A stretch of DNA of 58,715 nt from Chloroflexota bacterium (GTDB lineage: Bacteria > Chloroflexota > Limnocylindria > P2-11E > CF-107): positions 1 through 58,715 of the forward strand of contig VBHP01000035.1 in NCBI GenBank assembly GCA_005881435.1, written 5' to 3'. How positions within the stretch are numbered: the stretch's first letter is position 1; every line of letters begins with the position of its first letter. Below, piece by piece: positions 16,615 to 24,903 of the stretch. The notes beneath the pieces are model-generated. The model did not search any database and was not told the DNA's origin. It saw nothing but the letters and a program-made list of their open reading frames with translations. A program made the position numbers and the translations under genes.

Positions 16615-17495
16615 TCGATCAGCTCGCGCGCCTGCTGACGTACGAGTTCGTGCAGAACGCGATCGCCGCCGGGATCGTCATCGCCATCGTCTCCGGCGTG
16701 GTCAGCAGGTTCGTCGTCGCGCGGGACATGTCCTTCGCGGTCCATGCGCTGTCCGAGCTCGGCTTCACCGGCGCGGCCGGCTTCATCCTCATCGGTCTGC
16801 CGCCCGTGCTCGGCCTTCTCGCCGGCAGCATGATCACCGCGGTCTTCATCGGCACCCTCGGCGTGCGCGTGCGCGGCCGCGATGCCGTGATCGGCGTGGT
16901 CATGGCGTTCGGCCTCGGTCTCGGCGTGCTGTTCATCACGCTGTATCCGCGCTACGCGACCGAAGCCTTCGCGCTGCTGTTCGGCACCATCACCGGCGTG
17001 AGCCGCGGCGACGTCCTCACGCTCGTCGCCATCGGTGCTGCAGCTCTGGCCGCCCTCGCGGTCGTCTATCGACCGCTGCTGTTCGCGACCATCGATCCCG
17101 ACGTGGCCGAGGCGCGTGGTGTACCGGTTCCAGCACTGGCCGTCATTTTTCTGCTGATCCTCGCCGCGGCCGTGGCCGAGGCGGTACAGGTGGTCGGCGT
17201 CCTGCTGATCCTGACGCTTCTGATCACTCCCGGGGCCGCGGCGGAGCGACTCACCGTCCGGCCTGGGCTCGCGACCGTGTACAGCGTCGCGATCGCGCTC
17301 GGGTGCACCCTCGGAGGGATCCTCGCGGCCCTCGTGACAAACGCGCCAGTGAGCGTGTTCGTCACGACGCTGAGCTTCGGGACGTATCTTGCCGCGCGTT
17401 TCGTCATCGGACCGCGTATCCGCGAAGGGCAGCGCGCCATCGGTCGCGCCGCGCGCGACAGCGATGCCGCGGCGGAGCTCGCCAACTCCGGCTGA
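16611..17495 (+). CDS. znuB: Zn/Mn ABC transporter permease (ZnuB/MntB family)
   Basis: A 294-residue permease of the ABC-3 family with about eight to nine membrane helices. The typical family strings SRFVVARDMSFAVHALSELG and GVLLILTLLITPGAAA are present. It forms the channel of the importer. The ATG overlaps the ATPase stop by four bases, completing a three-gene operon behind the operator at 14788-14829. Confidence 0.92.
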   Translation: MIDQLARLLTYEFVQNAIAAGIVIAIVSGVVSRFVVARDMSFAVHALSELGFTGAAGFILIGLPPVLGLLAGSMITAVFIGTLGVRVRGRDAVIGVVMAFGLGLGVLFITLYPRYATEAFALLFGTITGVSRGDVLTLVAIGAAALAALAVVYRPLLFATIDPDVAEARGVPVPALAVIFLLILAAAVAEAVQVVGVLLILTLLITPGAAAERLTVRPGLATVYSVAIALGCTLGGILAALVTNAPVSVFVTTLSFGTYLAARFVIGPRIREGQRAIGRAARDSDAAAELANSG

Positions 17496-17559
17496 CCGCT
17501 CTCGCCGCCCATTCGAGCGCTCGGTGCCGGGGTGTACCGTTCCAAAGCGAAGAGTTCAC

Positions 17560-18699
17560 GTGCTGCGACGTCTGGGCGACACCGTTTTCGAGCTTTCGCT
17601 CCGCGTGCTGTGGCCGGGACCGGCGTGGCCGCAGCGGTATGCACTCGCGATCGTGCTCACCATCGCCGTAGGTGCGTTGAAGCTCGCCGTCCCGCCGTTC
17701 GGCGAGCGAGGCCCGGACCTGTTCCTGACAATCCCGGTCGCCGTCAGCGCCGTCGTTGCCGGCTTCGGTCCGGCACTTCTCGCGGTGCTGGGCGCGACGG
17801 CCGTGGCCGCCTACTTCACGCCGCCGGCGTTCGAGCTCCGGCTCATCTCGCGCCTCGACGCCCTTGACCTCTTCGCGTTCTTTGTCGAGGGACTGGTCAT
17901 CGCGGTCCTCGGCGCCGGTCTGCGCGGCGCGCTGCTGAGAGCGCTCAGTAGCCTGCGGCGGCAGCAGGAGCTGGAGCGCGAGCGGACAGCGCTGTTCGCT
18001 ACGGTCCAGCACGAGCTGCGCAACCCGCTGGCCGCGCTCTCCGGTCAACTCGAGCTCGCCTCGCGATACGCCGCGAGAGACGAACCTCGCGAACGGGTCT
18101 CCGACGCGCTCGCCTCGGCCCGCGTTCAGGTCTCGCGGTTGCTGCGCCTCACCGAAGATCTGCTCTTGATCGCGACCACGCCGGACACGTCGTTCCGCAT
18201 CGACGCGGAACGCGTCGACCTGCGCGCCGCGGTGGAGGCGGCGGCGCAGCGGGCCCGGGTCGCGGCTGCGACGCACGCCCTCCGGTGCGTGTTGCCGGAC
18301 GATGCCATCGAGGTCGCTGCGGATCCGGCGCGCCTGGACCAGATCCTGGACAACCTCATCAGGAACGCGATGCGGTTCAGTCCGGCGGGCACCACGGTCG
18401 AGATCACGACGGCGCGATCGCAGATGCGACCCGTCGGCGTCGCGCGCGTGCGCGATGAAGGCCCGGGCGTCCAGCCTGGCGAGCGCGATCGCATCTTCGA
18501 ACGGTTCGTGCGGGGCGCGGCGTCGCACGGCGTCAGTGGCTCCGGCATCGGGCTGTACGTCAGTCGCGAGCTCGCGACGCGGATGGGCGGCCGGCTGGTG
18601 CTTGAAGACACGTCGACGATTGGGACGGTCTTCGCGCTGGAGCTGCCGCTCGCCGCCGCCGACGAGCGCAACCGGCACGAAGCGACCGTGGTCGCTTAG
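17560..18699 (+). CDS. Membrane sensor histidine kinase with DUF4118-like region
   Basis: A 379-residue kinase. Three to four helices between residues 25 and 125 (with LFLTIPVAVSAVVAGFGPAL) match the KdpD-type DUF4118 membrane module. Then come a short coiled coil, the HisKA helix with His151 in ATVQHELRNPLAAL, and a HATPase domain with LDNLIRNAMRFSP, DEGPGV and GSGIGLYVS. No receiver gene is adjacent, so it is an orphan kinase. I chose GTG 17560. An in-frame GTG at 17524 would add 12 residues. Its end is convergent with the metalloprotease gene. Confidence 0.82.
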   Translation: MLRRLGDTVFELSLRVLWPGPAWPQRYALAIVLTIAVGALKLAVPPFGERGPDLFLTIPVAVSAVVAGFGPALLAVLGATAVAAYFTPPAFELRLISRLDALDLFAFFVEGLVIAVLGAGLRGALLRALSSLRRQQELERERTALFATVQHELRNPLAALSGQLELASRYAARDEPRERVSDALASARVQVSRLLRLTEDLLLIATTPDTSFRIDAERVDLRAAVEAAAQRARVAAATHALRCVLPDDAIEVAADPARLDQILDNLIRNAMRFSPAGTTVEITTARSQMRPVGVARVRDEGPGVQPGERDRIFERFVRGAASHGVSGSGIGLYVSRELATRMGGRLVLEDTSTIGTVFALELPLAAADERNRHEATVVA

Positions 18700-18710
18700 G
18701 CGCGGTCCGT

Positions 18711-19925
18711 TCAGTTCGGTCGAAACCGTGGCCGCGGCGCGCACGGATCGCGAGCCGGATCGCCGATGACCGCATCAGGATCGAGGATCGCGCGACGACC
18801 GCCGCGCTTGGCGACGACGACGCTCGCGCACCATGCCCCGGTCGCGGTCGTCAGGCGGTAGACCCCGGACGGCGCCGCGTCGCCGAGCCAGCCGAACCAT
18901 GAGCCCTCGGGGGAGACCGTCACGACCTGATGCGAGGTGTAGAAGCGGCCGTCGATCGATAGCGTCACCTCGCTTTCGGGGGCGAAGCCGTAGAGCACGA
19001 AGCTGGTTCCCGGACCCTCAGGGGTGCCGCCGACCGTTTCGATCCCGGGCCCGTCCGCTCCTTCTTGCAATCGCGCCGGCAGGGCGGACACAAACTCCGC
19101 GAAGTCCTTGCCGCTCAGGGCGCGATACGCCCGGGCGACGTTCTCGCCGCCGCGCAGCCGCTGGTACAGCGTCGCTATCGGCCGCTCTCCGCCGACGTCG
19201 TCGCGCAGAAGCTCTGTGACGCGGGCGGCCTCCTGATATTTGTAATAACCCTGCCAGCTGGTGATCGCGTTCCACGATTGCTGCGTCACGAGCACGGTCA
19301 GCGGCATGAACGTGCCCGTGGTCACGAGCGAGGCCGCCTCGTAGCGCATCCGAAGCGCGCGCCACGCGGCTCCGGGCGCGGCGGCCTCGGCGAAATGCGC
19401 CTGACCTTCGTTCAGCCACGCCGGCACGAGATCGCAACGCGGCGCGCAGGCGCTCAAGGTGATGAGATGCGTCAGCTCGTGCCGTATCGCGGTGATCGGA
19501 CGCCGGTCGCGGATGGCGTCCCAATCGACGGCGATCCCGCCCGTGGCAGGCTCGAAGAACGCGACCGAGTTGTCGGCGACCCAGCGCGCCGTCACGTCGG
19601 GATAGCCGAAAAGAACATGAAGCGCGGCCGCGTACCGGGCGGTGGTGGCGACGACGTGGATGACCGGTCGCGACGGGAAGTCGAGGCCGAACTCGGCCTG
19701 CACCGCGGCGGCGTCGTCCACGACCTGCGCCCGCAGCGCTGCCGCGTCACCGGGCTCGATCTGGGCGTCGATCAGGACGTCGACGACGTTGGCACACAGC
19801 CGCTCGAAGGTGATGCCCGCGAGGATCCGTGCGCCGGAGGTGCAGTCGGCAGCATGTGCGATGGGCGCGGGGGCAAGCGTGAGAATCAGGCTGAGGGCGA
19901 GCACCGGCCAGCTAAAGCGGGTCAC
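18711..19925 (-). CDS. Secreted peptidase MA-like metalloprotease
   Basis: A 404-residue exported protein with a clear signal peptide (about 1-25, AHA cleavage). The zinc-protease motif HELTH (His149, Glu150, His153) is followed 20 residues later by NEGQAHF (Glu173), the gluzincin pattern of the peptidase MA family. The C-terminal 130 residues form a beta-sandwich-like part with four Cys overall in the protein that could form disulfides. It probably acts on the cell surface or outside. It is the last gene behind the copper operon, separated from cytochrome c by 21 bases that include part of a tandem repeat. Confidence 0.82.
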   Translation of the reverse strand: MTRFSWPVLALSLILTLAPAPIAHAADCTSGARILAGITFERLCANVVDVLIDAQIEPGDAAALRAQVVDDAAAVQAEFGLDFPSRPVIHVVATTARYAAALHVLFGYPDVTARWVADNSVAFFEPATGGIAVDWDAIRDRRPITAIRHELTHLITLSACAPRCDLVPAWLNEGQAHFAEAAAPGAAWRALRMRYEAASLVTTGTFMPLTVLVTQQSWNAITSWQGYYKYQEAARVTELLRDDVGGERPIATLYQRLRGGENVARAYRALSGKDFAEFVSALPARLQEGADGPGIETVGGTPEGPGTSFVLYGFAPESEVTLSIDGRFYTSHQVVTVSPEGSWFGWLGDAAPSGVYRLTTATGAWCASVVVAKRGGRRAILDPDAVIGDPARDPCAPRPRFRPN

Positions 19926-19937
19926 ACCAGCATTAAC

Positions 19938-19968
19938 GCCCTCCCGTTAGGGCCCTCCCGTTAGGGCC
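19938..19968. repeat. 14-bp tandem repeat at the cytochrome c gene end
   Basis: GCCCTCCCGTTAGG occurs twice in direct succession (19938-19951, 19952-19965) and a third copy begins before it breaks off at 19968. Each unit carries CCCT...AGGG inverted ends, so small hairpins are possible. The cytochrome c stop codon lies in the first copy. Confidence 0.7.
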
Positions 19969-20498
19969 GCGAGCTCGTGCAGGTATCGCACGATCTGCCA
20001 ACGCTGCGTTTCGGTGAGTTTGTCCTTCCAGGACGGCATCTGCGTGCCCTGCACGCCCTCGGCGATCCAATAGAAGAGGAAGCCGTCCGGGTGCTGCGGA
20101 ACGTGCAGCTGGAGGTTCACCGGCCGCGGGTTGAGGGTCAGCGCCGCCGGGCCGTCGCCGCGACCCTGGGCGCCGTGGCACACGACGCAGTTCTGCTGGT
20201 ACAGGATTCTGCCGGCCTGGATGTTCTCCGGTGTGTCCGGCACCGGATTCGTGACGAATTGCGCCTCGAAGGGCACGAACGGTGTCGGCAGTGTGGGCGC
20301 GATGGTGAACGCGGCAAGCACAGCCACACCGCAGATGGTGCCGGCGATCCCGGTCCCCGCGAGAAGGCGCGTCGCGAACGCGCGCCGGCCGCGCCGGCGC
20401 ATCTGGATCCCGGTCACCAGCAGCACCACCGCGACGATGCCGACTTCGAGCGCGAAGGTCAGCACCGAGTCGCGCGGCCACGGCAGGCTGAGGTTCAC
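19947..20498 (-). CDS. Membrane-anchored c-type cytochrome
   Basis: A 183-residue protein with two N-terminal hydrophobic helices (about 12-30 and 45-66) and a single class I cytochrome c domain. Heme attaches at CVVCH (Cys104, Cys107, His108) and the likely Met ligand is in GTQMPSWKDKL. It should carry electrons on the outer membrane face, perhaps to an oxidase. The GTG at 20498 overlaps the stop of the 43-residue gene upstream. It closes the copper-type operon, where it may serve copper-dependent respiration. Confidence 0.88.
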   Translation of the reverse strand: MNLSLPWPRDSVLTFALEVGIVAVVLLVTGIQMRRRGRRAFATRLLAGTGIAGTICGVAVLAAFTIAPTLPTPFVPFEAQFVTNPVPDTPENIQAGRILYQQNCVVCHGAQGRGDGPAALTLNPRPVNLQLHVPQHPDGFLFYWIAEGVQGTQMPSWKDKLTETQRWQIVRYLHELAALTGGP

Positions 20499-20626
20499 TT
20501 GGGCTTCTTCTCCGCGCGCTTGGCCCACCACCACAGCACCCCAAGGATCACCAGCGGCAGCGCGAACTCGATGAACGCGTCGAGCGGACCCTGGATGATG
20601 TGCGCTTCGATCGGCGTGAAGTTCAT
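20495..20626 (-). CDS. 43-residue single-helix membrane protein
   Basis: A short open frame begins MNFTPIEAHIIQGPLDAF, continues with one hydrophobic helix (IEFALPLVILGVLWWW) and ends in a basic tail (AKRAEKKPK). It is joined by a 4-base ATGA overlap to the CopC-CopD gene and by a 4-base GTGA overlap to the cytochrome c gene, so the frame is clearly translated. Its length and layout resemble small subunits of respiratory complexes, but I do not recognise a family. It could tether cytochrome c to another membrane protein. Confidence 0.75.
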   Translation of the reverse strand: MNFTPIEAHIIQGPLDAFIEFALPLVILGVLWWWAKRAEKKPK

Positions 20627-22503
20627 GGAGCGATGGTTACATCGTACGTGCCTCTCGATTCGACCTGTCCGCTCTTGACCACCAGGTCGATCTTCTTGTC
20701 GCCCGCCGATAGAGCGGGCAGATCGATGCGATAGCGCAGACCCTGCTCGGCGACGGCGTCATATGACTTGCCTTCGACCTCCCCGCGGAGCTGCGCGCCC
20801 TGCAGCGGGTTCCCGGTCTGATCGGTGACGATGGCGAAGATCGTCAGCGGCTGTCCCGCGACCGGCAGCGGCGGGTCGGTGTACACGATGAGGTTGAGCT
20901 GGCCGGCCGGCACCACCTTGGTTTGTAGCCCGCCCGCCCCGCCCAACACTGGGACCGTGAAGAGCGCGCGCGCGTCCTCCAGCCCGGTGCGACGCACGAT
21001 CACGAGCGCGTTCCAGTGGCCGTACATGCTCGAGGGGCTGCCGGTGGCGACGAAGTCCCCCGCGCCTTTCGCTGCCGCGGTCAGCTCTTGCTCGCCCATG
21101 TCGTGCTCCTGCAAGGTGAAGCGGATGGTGACGCGCTCCACGTTCGCCGGCGGTTGGAGGCCGTCCTGCAGTCGCACGTCGTACTTGTTCAATCCCGGGT
21201 TCGGCGACTGCATCAGCAGCTCGACGCGCAACCCGTTGACGTGCTGCACGCCGACGAACGCGGCGCCGGTGGCGTAGTTCGGCGGCGACAGCGCCGTGAG
21301 GATCGAGGCCGCGACGAGGATCGCGGCGACGATCGCGACCTCCCCGCGCACGCCGCGGGACAGCAGGCGTTTCATTCGCATGCCGTCGACATTGGCGCGA
21401 AGGCGCGGTCCGTAGCGCAGCAGGTTCAGTGACGCGAGGCCGACCGCGCAGGCCAGCAGTGCGATCTTCGCCAGCAGCGCCAGTCCATATGGCGTCTCGA
21501 TGAGATCGCGCACGTCGAGCAACCGTCGCAGTGACTGCAGCGTACCGGTAGCGACGATGACCACGACTGCCGCGATGCCCAGTGTGGAGAAGCGGGAGAC
21601 CAGCGCGCCGAGATCGCGGGTCTCCACCGGACGGGCCGTGCCGCGCCGCGGCAGCGCGACGAAGCTCAGCATCACCAGCCCGCCGACCCATGCGCCGACC
21701 GCCAGCACGTGGACGTAATCGAGCGCGATGCCGACCGGGTCGTCGAGGCCGGCGGCATGGCTCTGCAGCGTCAATGTCGCGGCGGCCAGCGCGCCTAGCG
21801 CGAGCAGGGCGTTCGGCCACGGCGCGAATGCGGCCACCGCGGCGACGACGCCTCGACTGGTGATGACCACGCCCAGCCGCGAGGCGACGAGCCCCAGTCC
21901 GCCGGTCTGCTGCAGCAGGATCGCGCAGCCCGCGACGACAGCGACTGCCGCGATGCGGGTGAGCACCTCCGCGCCACGACGATCCTCGTCTCGTCTGGCG
22001 ATGAATCGGCCGAAGAACGGCACGCCCAGGAGCAGCGCCACGCCGGCATAAGAAAGGATGCGGGCCACGATCTCCACCGGATTCGGCGGCGGCGAGACCG
22101 GGATGTCAGGTGGGGGCGGCGGCAGCGGCCCGCTGCCGATGACGAACGCGAACGAGCCGCGCGTCTCGTGGCCGTCGACCGCCGAGACCGCTTTCCACGC
22201 CACGGTGTATCCGCCGTCACCGAGCGCAGTGAGGCCGACCTTGAGCGTCGTCGAATCGACCGCTGTGAGCGCGCCGTTGTCGACGCGCTTGCCGCCCACG
22301 TCGAGCACGTCGATCTCCGACAGCTTTGGCTCCGGGCTCTCGCTGAAGGTCACACGCACTTCCGTCGGCGCCCGTTGGAGCCTGGCGTCGGAATCCGGAA
22401 CGCTCTTGACATAGTTCGCGTGGGCTAGCGCGCTCGTGCCGCCCACCATCACGGCGAGCAGCACGAGCAACGCGACCCGAGCCGCTAAGCGCGTCGCCGC
22501 CAT
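20623..22503 (-). CDS. copCD: CopC-CopD fusion copper protein
   Basis: A 626-residue fusion. After the signal peptide (cleavage before His28, giving mature HANYVKSVP) comes a CopC domain to about residue 125 with VDGHETRGSF, the copper-binding histidines. A Pro-rich linker leads into the CopD membrane part (about 145-400, eight helices, with VHVLAVGAWVGG). A last exported beta domain (about 410-626) resembles the YtkA/FixH-like modules seen in such proteins. The protein likely binds copper outside and moves it across the membrane. The start overlaps the upstream gene by 19 bases. Confidence 0.88.
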   Translation of the reverse strand: MAATRLAARVALLVLLAVMVGGTSALAHANYVKSVPDSDARLQRAPTEVRVTFSESPEPKLSEIDVLDVGGKRVDNGALTAVDSTTLKVGLTALGDGGYTVAWKAVSAVDGHETRGSFAFVIGSGPLPPPPPDIPVSPPPNPVEIVARILSYAGVALLLGVPFFGRFIARRDEDRRGAEVLTRIAAVAVVAGCAILLQQTGGLGLVASRLGVVITSRGVVAAVAAFAPWPNALLALGALAAATLTLQSHAAGLDDPVGIALDYVHVLAVGAWVGGLVMLSFVALPRRGTARPVETRDLGALVSRFSTLGIAAVVVIVATGTLQSLRRLLDVRDLIETPYGLALLAKIALLACAVGLASLNLLRYGPRLRANVDGMRMKRLLSRGVRGEVAIVAAILVAASILTALSPPNYATGAAFVGVQHVNGLRVELLMQSPNPGLNKYDVRLQDGLQPPANVERVTIRFTLQEHDMGEQELTAAAKGAGDFVATGSPSSMYGHWNALVIVRRTGLEDARALFTVPVLGGAGGLQTKVVPAGQLNLIVYTDPPLPVAGQPLTIFAIVTDQTGNPLQGAQLRGEVEGKSYDAVAEQGLRYRIDLPALSAGDKKIDLVVKSGQVESRGTYDVTIAP

Positions 22504-23069
22504 ACCGAGAGTCCGAGTGCGCCCAGGCCGAGAACGATCGCCGCGAACGCGAGAACGCGAGCCTGGTCGACCGCGGACTGTAGGGTCGCAAGGCGAGAGG
22601 ACAGGTCGGCGCCGGCGGGAACGGCATCGGGATACTGCAGCGTCGACACGCTGTCGACATCGTCAAAGCGGTTCGGACCGGACTCGAAGCGCTCGTCGAC
22701 GTTCTGCGTACCGACCTTACCGAAAAGGTGGAACGTGTAGGAACCGGCCTTGGTCGGGATGAGATCCGCGGCGTAGTGGCCGGGGTCGTTCTCGATGGTA
22801 CGAAAGCTCACTGCCAGCGGTGTCGTCAGCCCGCCATAGAAGACCTCGGCTTTGAGGGTCTGCTCCACGCCCTCGACCGGCTTGTCACCCGACGTCTCGG
22901 TGACGGTGAGATCGATAGCGTTCAGCTGACCCGAGAGGGGAGGCTCGTCCAACCAGCCCACGACGAATGTGTACTGACCAACGTCACGCCGCTCGTGGCC
23001 GAGCGCGGACGTCGCCAGCAGCGGCAACGCCAGGATGGCAAGGATGAACGCGACGACGAGTCGTCGCAT
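22485..23069 (-). CDS. Exported protein with C-terminal anchor, copper operon
   Basis: A 194-residue protein with a signal peptide that should be cut before His25 (SALG then HERRDVG), a beta domain of about 110 residues and one C-terminal helix (about 168-188) ending in RRRA. It resembles exported proteins that neighbour CopC/CopD and YcnI/YcnJ genes, although the family is not named here. An excellent ribosome site AAGGAGG at 23077-23083 lies seven bases before ATG. A mature N-terminal His could bind Cu(II). Confidence 0.72.
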   Translation of the reverse strand: MRRLVVAFILAILALPLLATSALGHERRDVGQYTFVVGWLDEPPLSGQLNAIDLTVTETSGDKPVEGVEQTLKAEVFYGGLTTPLAVSFRTIENDPGHYAADLIPTKAGSYTFHLFGKVGTQNVDERFESGPNRFDDVDSVSTLQYPDAVPAGADLSSRLATLQSAVDQARVLAFAAIVLGLGALGLSVWRRRA

Positions 23070-23099
23070 GACATGGACCTCCTTCTCTTGATACGAGCG

Positions 23100-23492
23100 T
23101 CAGGAAGAGAAGGACGTGCGCGGCGGCGCGCAGGGGGCGTCCGGCGCGAGTTGCGCCGGCAGCAGCACCGCGACGATGGCCGCGACCCCGAGGCGGTCCG
23201 GCCGCCAGATGCGCGCCAGCCTGAAGGCGAAGAGCGCGAGCACGACCGAACCGACGGCTGCGGCGGTCGGTGCTGGCTGGAACGTCGTCCCGCTCGGCGA
23301 CGACAGCGCCTGCTCCTGCTGTTGCTGGAGCAGGTACCGCACGTGTTCGAGAAGGCTGGCGTGAACGGCCGACGGCGGATGGTCGAGGCCTTCATGGCTC
23401 CAGCCGGCGCCGTGCTCGTGCGCCGCGATCTGCGTTCCCGCCGCAAGCAGCGCCACCGCGGCGATGAGGATCACGCGGAGGAGCGCGCCCAT
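23100..23492 (-). CDS. Small His-rich exported membrane protein
   Basis: A 130-residue protein. The signal peptide should be cut before His25, giving HEHGAGWSHEGLDHPP with four His in the first 13 residues. One more hydrophobic helix follows (about 80-105) and a C-terminal part with two Cys (about 119-121 region, DAPCAPP). It lies between the Fur-family gene (four bases upstream) and the copper-type genes. The His cluster suggests copper, nickel or zinc binding outside the membrane. No family recognised. Confidence 0.65.
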   Translation of the reverse strand: MGALLRVILIAAVALLAAGTQIAAHEHGAGWSHEGLDHPPSAVHASLLEHVRYLLQQQQEQALSSPSGTTFQPAPTAAAVGSVVLALFAFRLARIWRPDRLGVAAIVAVLLPAQLAPDAPCAPPRTSFSS

Positions 23493-23496
23493 CACT

Positions 23497-23931
23497 TCAC
23501 AGTATCGGAGCCTTACGGCGGCACGCCGCACACGTGCCGGCGATGGCGAAGTGCGCCATGTCGGGTTCAAAACCGAATCGCTCCCGGATCTTGCGCGCCG
23601 CCGGCTCCAGAAGCGCGACCTCGAGCTCCAGTTCGTCGCCACAGCTGCGACAGACGAGGTGCTGATGCCGCTGCTCGGAGGCGAGGTGCCAGCGCGTGAC
23701 CCCGTCGTCGAAGTGGGTGTGTGTCACCAGGCCCTCGCGTTCGAGGAGCTCGAGCGTCCGGTAGACCGTCGAGGCGTCCACGCCAGGGAAACGTTCGCCG
23801 ACGCGTCGCGCGACGTCCTCCGCAGTGGTGTGGTGTCTGGCGCGTTCGAGCGTCTCGAGGATGATGCGGCGCTGCGGCGTCAAGCGATGCCCCCGCGCGC
23901 GGAGCAAATTCACGAGCTGCTGCGACGGCAT
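23497..23931 (-). CDS. Fur-family metalloregulator, possibly nickel-type (Nur)
   Basis: A 144-residue Fur-family repressor with the recognition helix PGVDASTVYRTLELLE, the metal segment RHQHLVCRSC and a second CAAC pair near the C-terminus. It is divergent from a NiCoT nickel/cobalt permease with a GCAA/TTGC array between them, similar in half-site to the Streptomyces Nur box. The two CxxC pairs are more like Fur/Zur than Streptomyces Nur, so the metal is not settled. ATG 23931 is the start. A longer open frame back to 24366 lies over the permease gene. It may head the operon down to cytochrome c. Confidence 0.82.
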   Translation of the reverse strand: MPSQQLVNLLRARGHRLTPQRRIILETLERARHHTTAEDVARRVGERFPGVDASTVYRTLELLEREGLVTHTHFDDGVTRWHLASEQRHQHLVCRSCGDELELEVALLEPAARKIRERFGFEPDMAHFAIAGTCAACRRKAPIL

Positions 23932-23951
23932 CGTGCGAGTGTCTCGCAGTC

Positions 23952-24006
23952 GCGAGTCATTCGCAACAACTTGCTCCTGCAATGAGTTGCAGGAGCGATG
24001 ACTCGC
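23952..24006. promoter_or_regulatory. Phased GCAA/TTGC operator between Fur-like and NiCoT genes
   Basis: Four half-sites alternate with exact 8-base spacing: GCAA 23963, TTGC 23971, GCAA 23979, TTGC 23987, each separated by four bases. The inner pair extends to a perfect 9-bp inverted repeat (CTCCTGCAA 23974-23982, TTGCAGGAG 23987-23995). A separate outer repeat GCGAGTCAT (23952-23960) pairs with ATGACTCGC (23998-24006). The location between divergent starts supports a shared operator for several repressor dimers. Confidence 0.65.
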
Positions 24007-24022
24007 GTGAAAAATTGAGGTG

Positions 24023-24883
24023 ATGCTTCCGCTCCTGCTGACGACGTTCTTGCTCGGTCTGCGCCACGGTATCGACTGGGACCACATCGCGGCGATCACC
24101 GACATCACCAGCACGACAGTCGCGGACACACCGCGGCACGATTTCGACGCAGTCGTATTCCGGGTCGGCGCAGGCGGCGAGGCTACGGCGCGGCCGGCGC
24201 AGATCGCGCTCTTCTCGATCGAGCAGCGCAGACGGCTGTTACTGGCGACGCTGTACGCGCTCGGGCACGCGACGATGGTCGCGGTGCTCGGCACCGCCGC
24301 GCTGGTGGCGGGGGCACTCTTGCCCGATTGGATCGATCCCATCCTGACGAGGGTCGTCGGCTTCACCTTGATCGTGCTTGGCCTGTGGGTCTTCTATTCG
24401 GTCATCCAATTTCTTCGTGGCAAAGAAGAGTTCCAGCTGCGATCGCGATGGATGCTCGTGTTCGCCGGCGTGGCCTACCTGTGGCATCGGGTGCATGCCG
24501 CGATCGAAGGCCGAGCGCATCAACACGTGCACCGCATCGGGCAGTACGGGCCGGCGAGCGCATACGCCGTCGGACTGATCCACGGCATCGGCGCGGAGAC
24601 CGGCTCGCAGGTCCTGCTGATCGCCGCAGTCGGAGGCAGCGTCGATCGCGCCGTCGGCGTCGTCCTGATGCTGTCCTTCATCGTCGGATTGCTTGCCAGC
24701 AATAGCATCATCGCCGTGCTGACCGCCACAGGATTCGTCAGCGCGCAGAGCCGCCGCGGCATCTATCTCGGCATCGGCGTCCTCGCCGGCGTTTTTAGCC
24801 TCGTCGTCGGCACCTATTTCTTCCTCGACCTCGCCGACGAGCTCCCGGATCTGCAGCGCGTTTTCGGCGCGATCGGTGCGTAG
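24023..24883 (+). CDS. Nickel/cobalt permease (NiCoT family)
   Basis: A 286-residue membrane protein with about eight helices. The first helix carries the NiCoT signature H-x4-D-H in LRHGIDWDHIAAITD (His15, Asp20, His21), the metal-selective motif of HoxN/NixA-type transporters. The later GLIHGIGAETGSQV segment is a second family mark. It imports Ni(II) or Co(II) one ion at a time. ATG 24023 and GTG 24020 are both possible starts. It follows the phased operator at 23952-24006, so uptake is probably repressed by the divergent Fur-family protein. Confidence 0.85.
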   Translation: MLPLLLTTFLLGLRHGIDWDHIAAITDITSTTVADTPRHDFDAVVFRVGAGGEATARPAQIALFSIEQRRRLLLATLYALGHATMVAVLGTAALVAGALLPDWIDPILTRVVGFTLIVLGLWVFYSVIQFLRGKEEFQLRSRWMLVFAGVAYLWHRVHAAIEGRAHQHVHRIGQYGPASAYAVGLIHGIGAETGSQVLLIAAVGGSVDRAVGVVLMLSFIVGLLASNSIIAVLTATGFVSAQSRRGIYLGIGVLAGVFSLVVGTYFFLDLADELPDLQRVFGAIGA

Positions 24884-24903
24884 CCGCGGGGGATAATGGA
24901 TCC

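Noticed and set aside
23932-24366. Longer Fur-family protein starting at 24366 on the minus strand
   Set aside because: The extra part is antisense to the nickel permease and its operator and has no sensible fold. ATG 23931 gives a normal Fur length.
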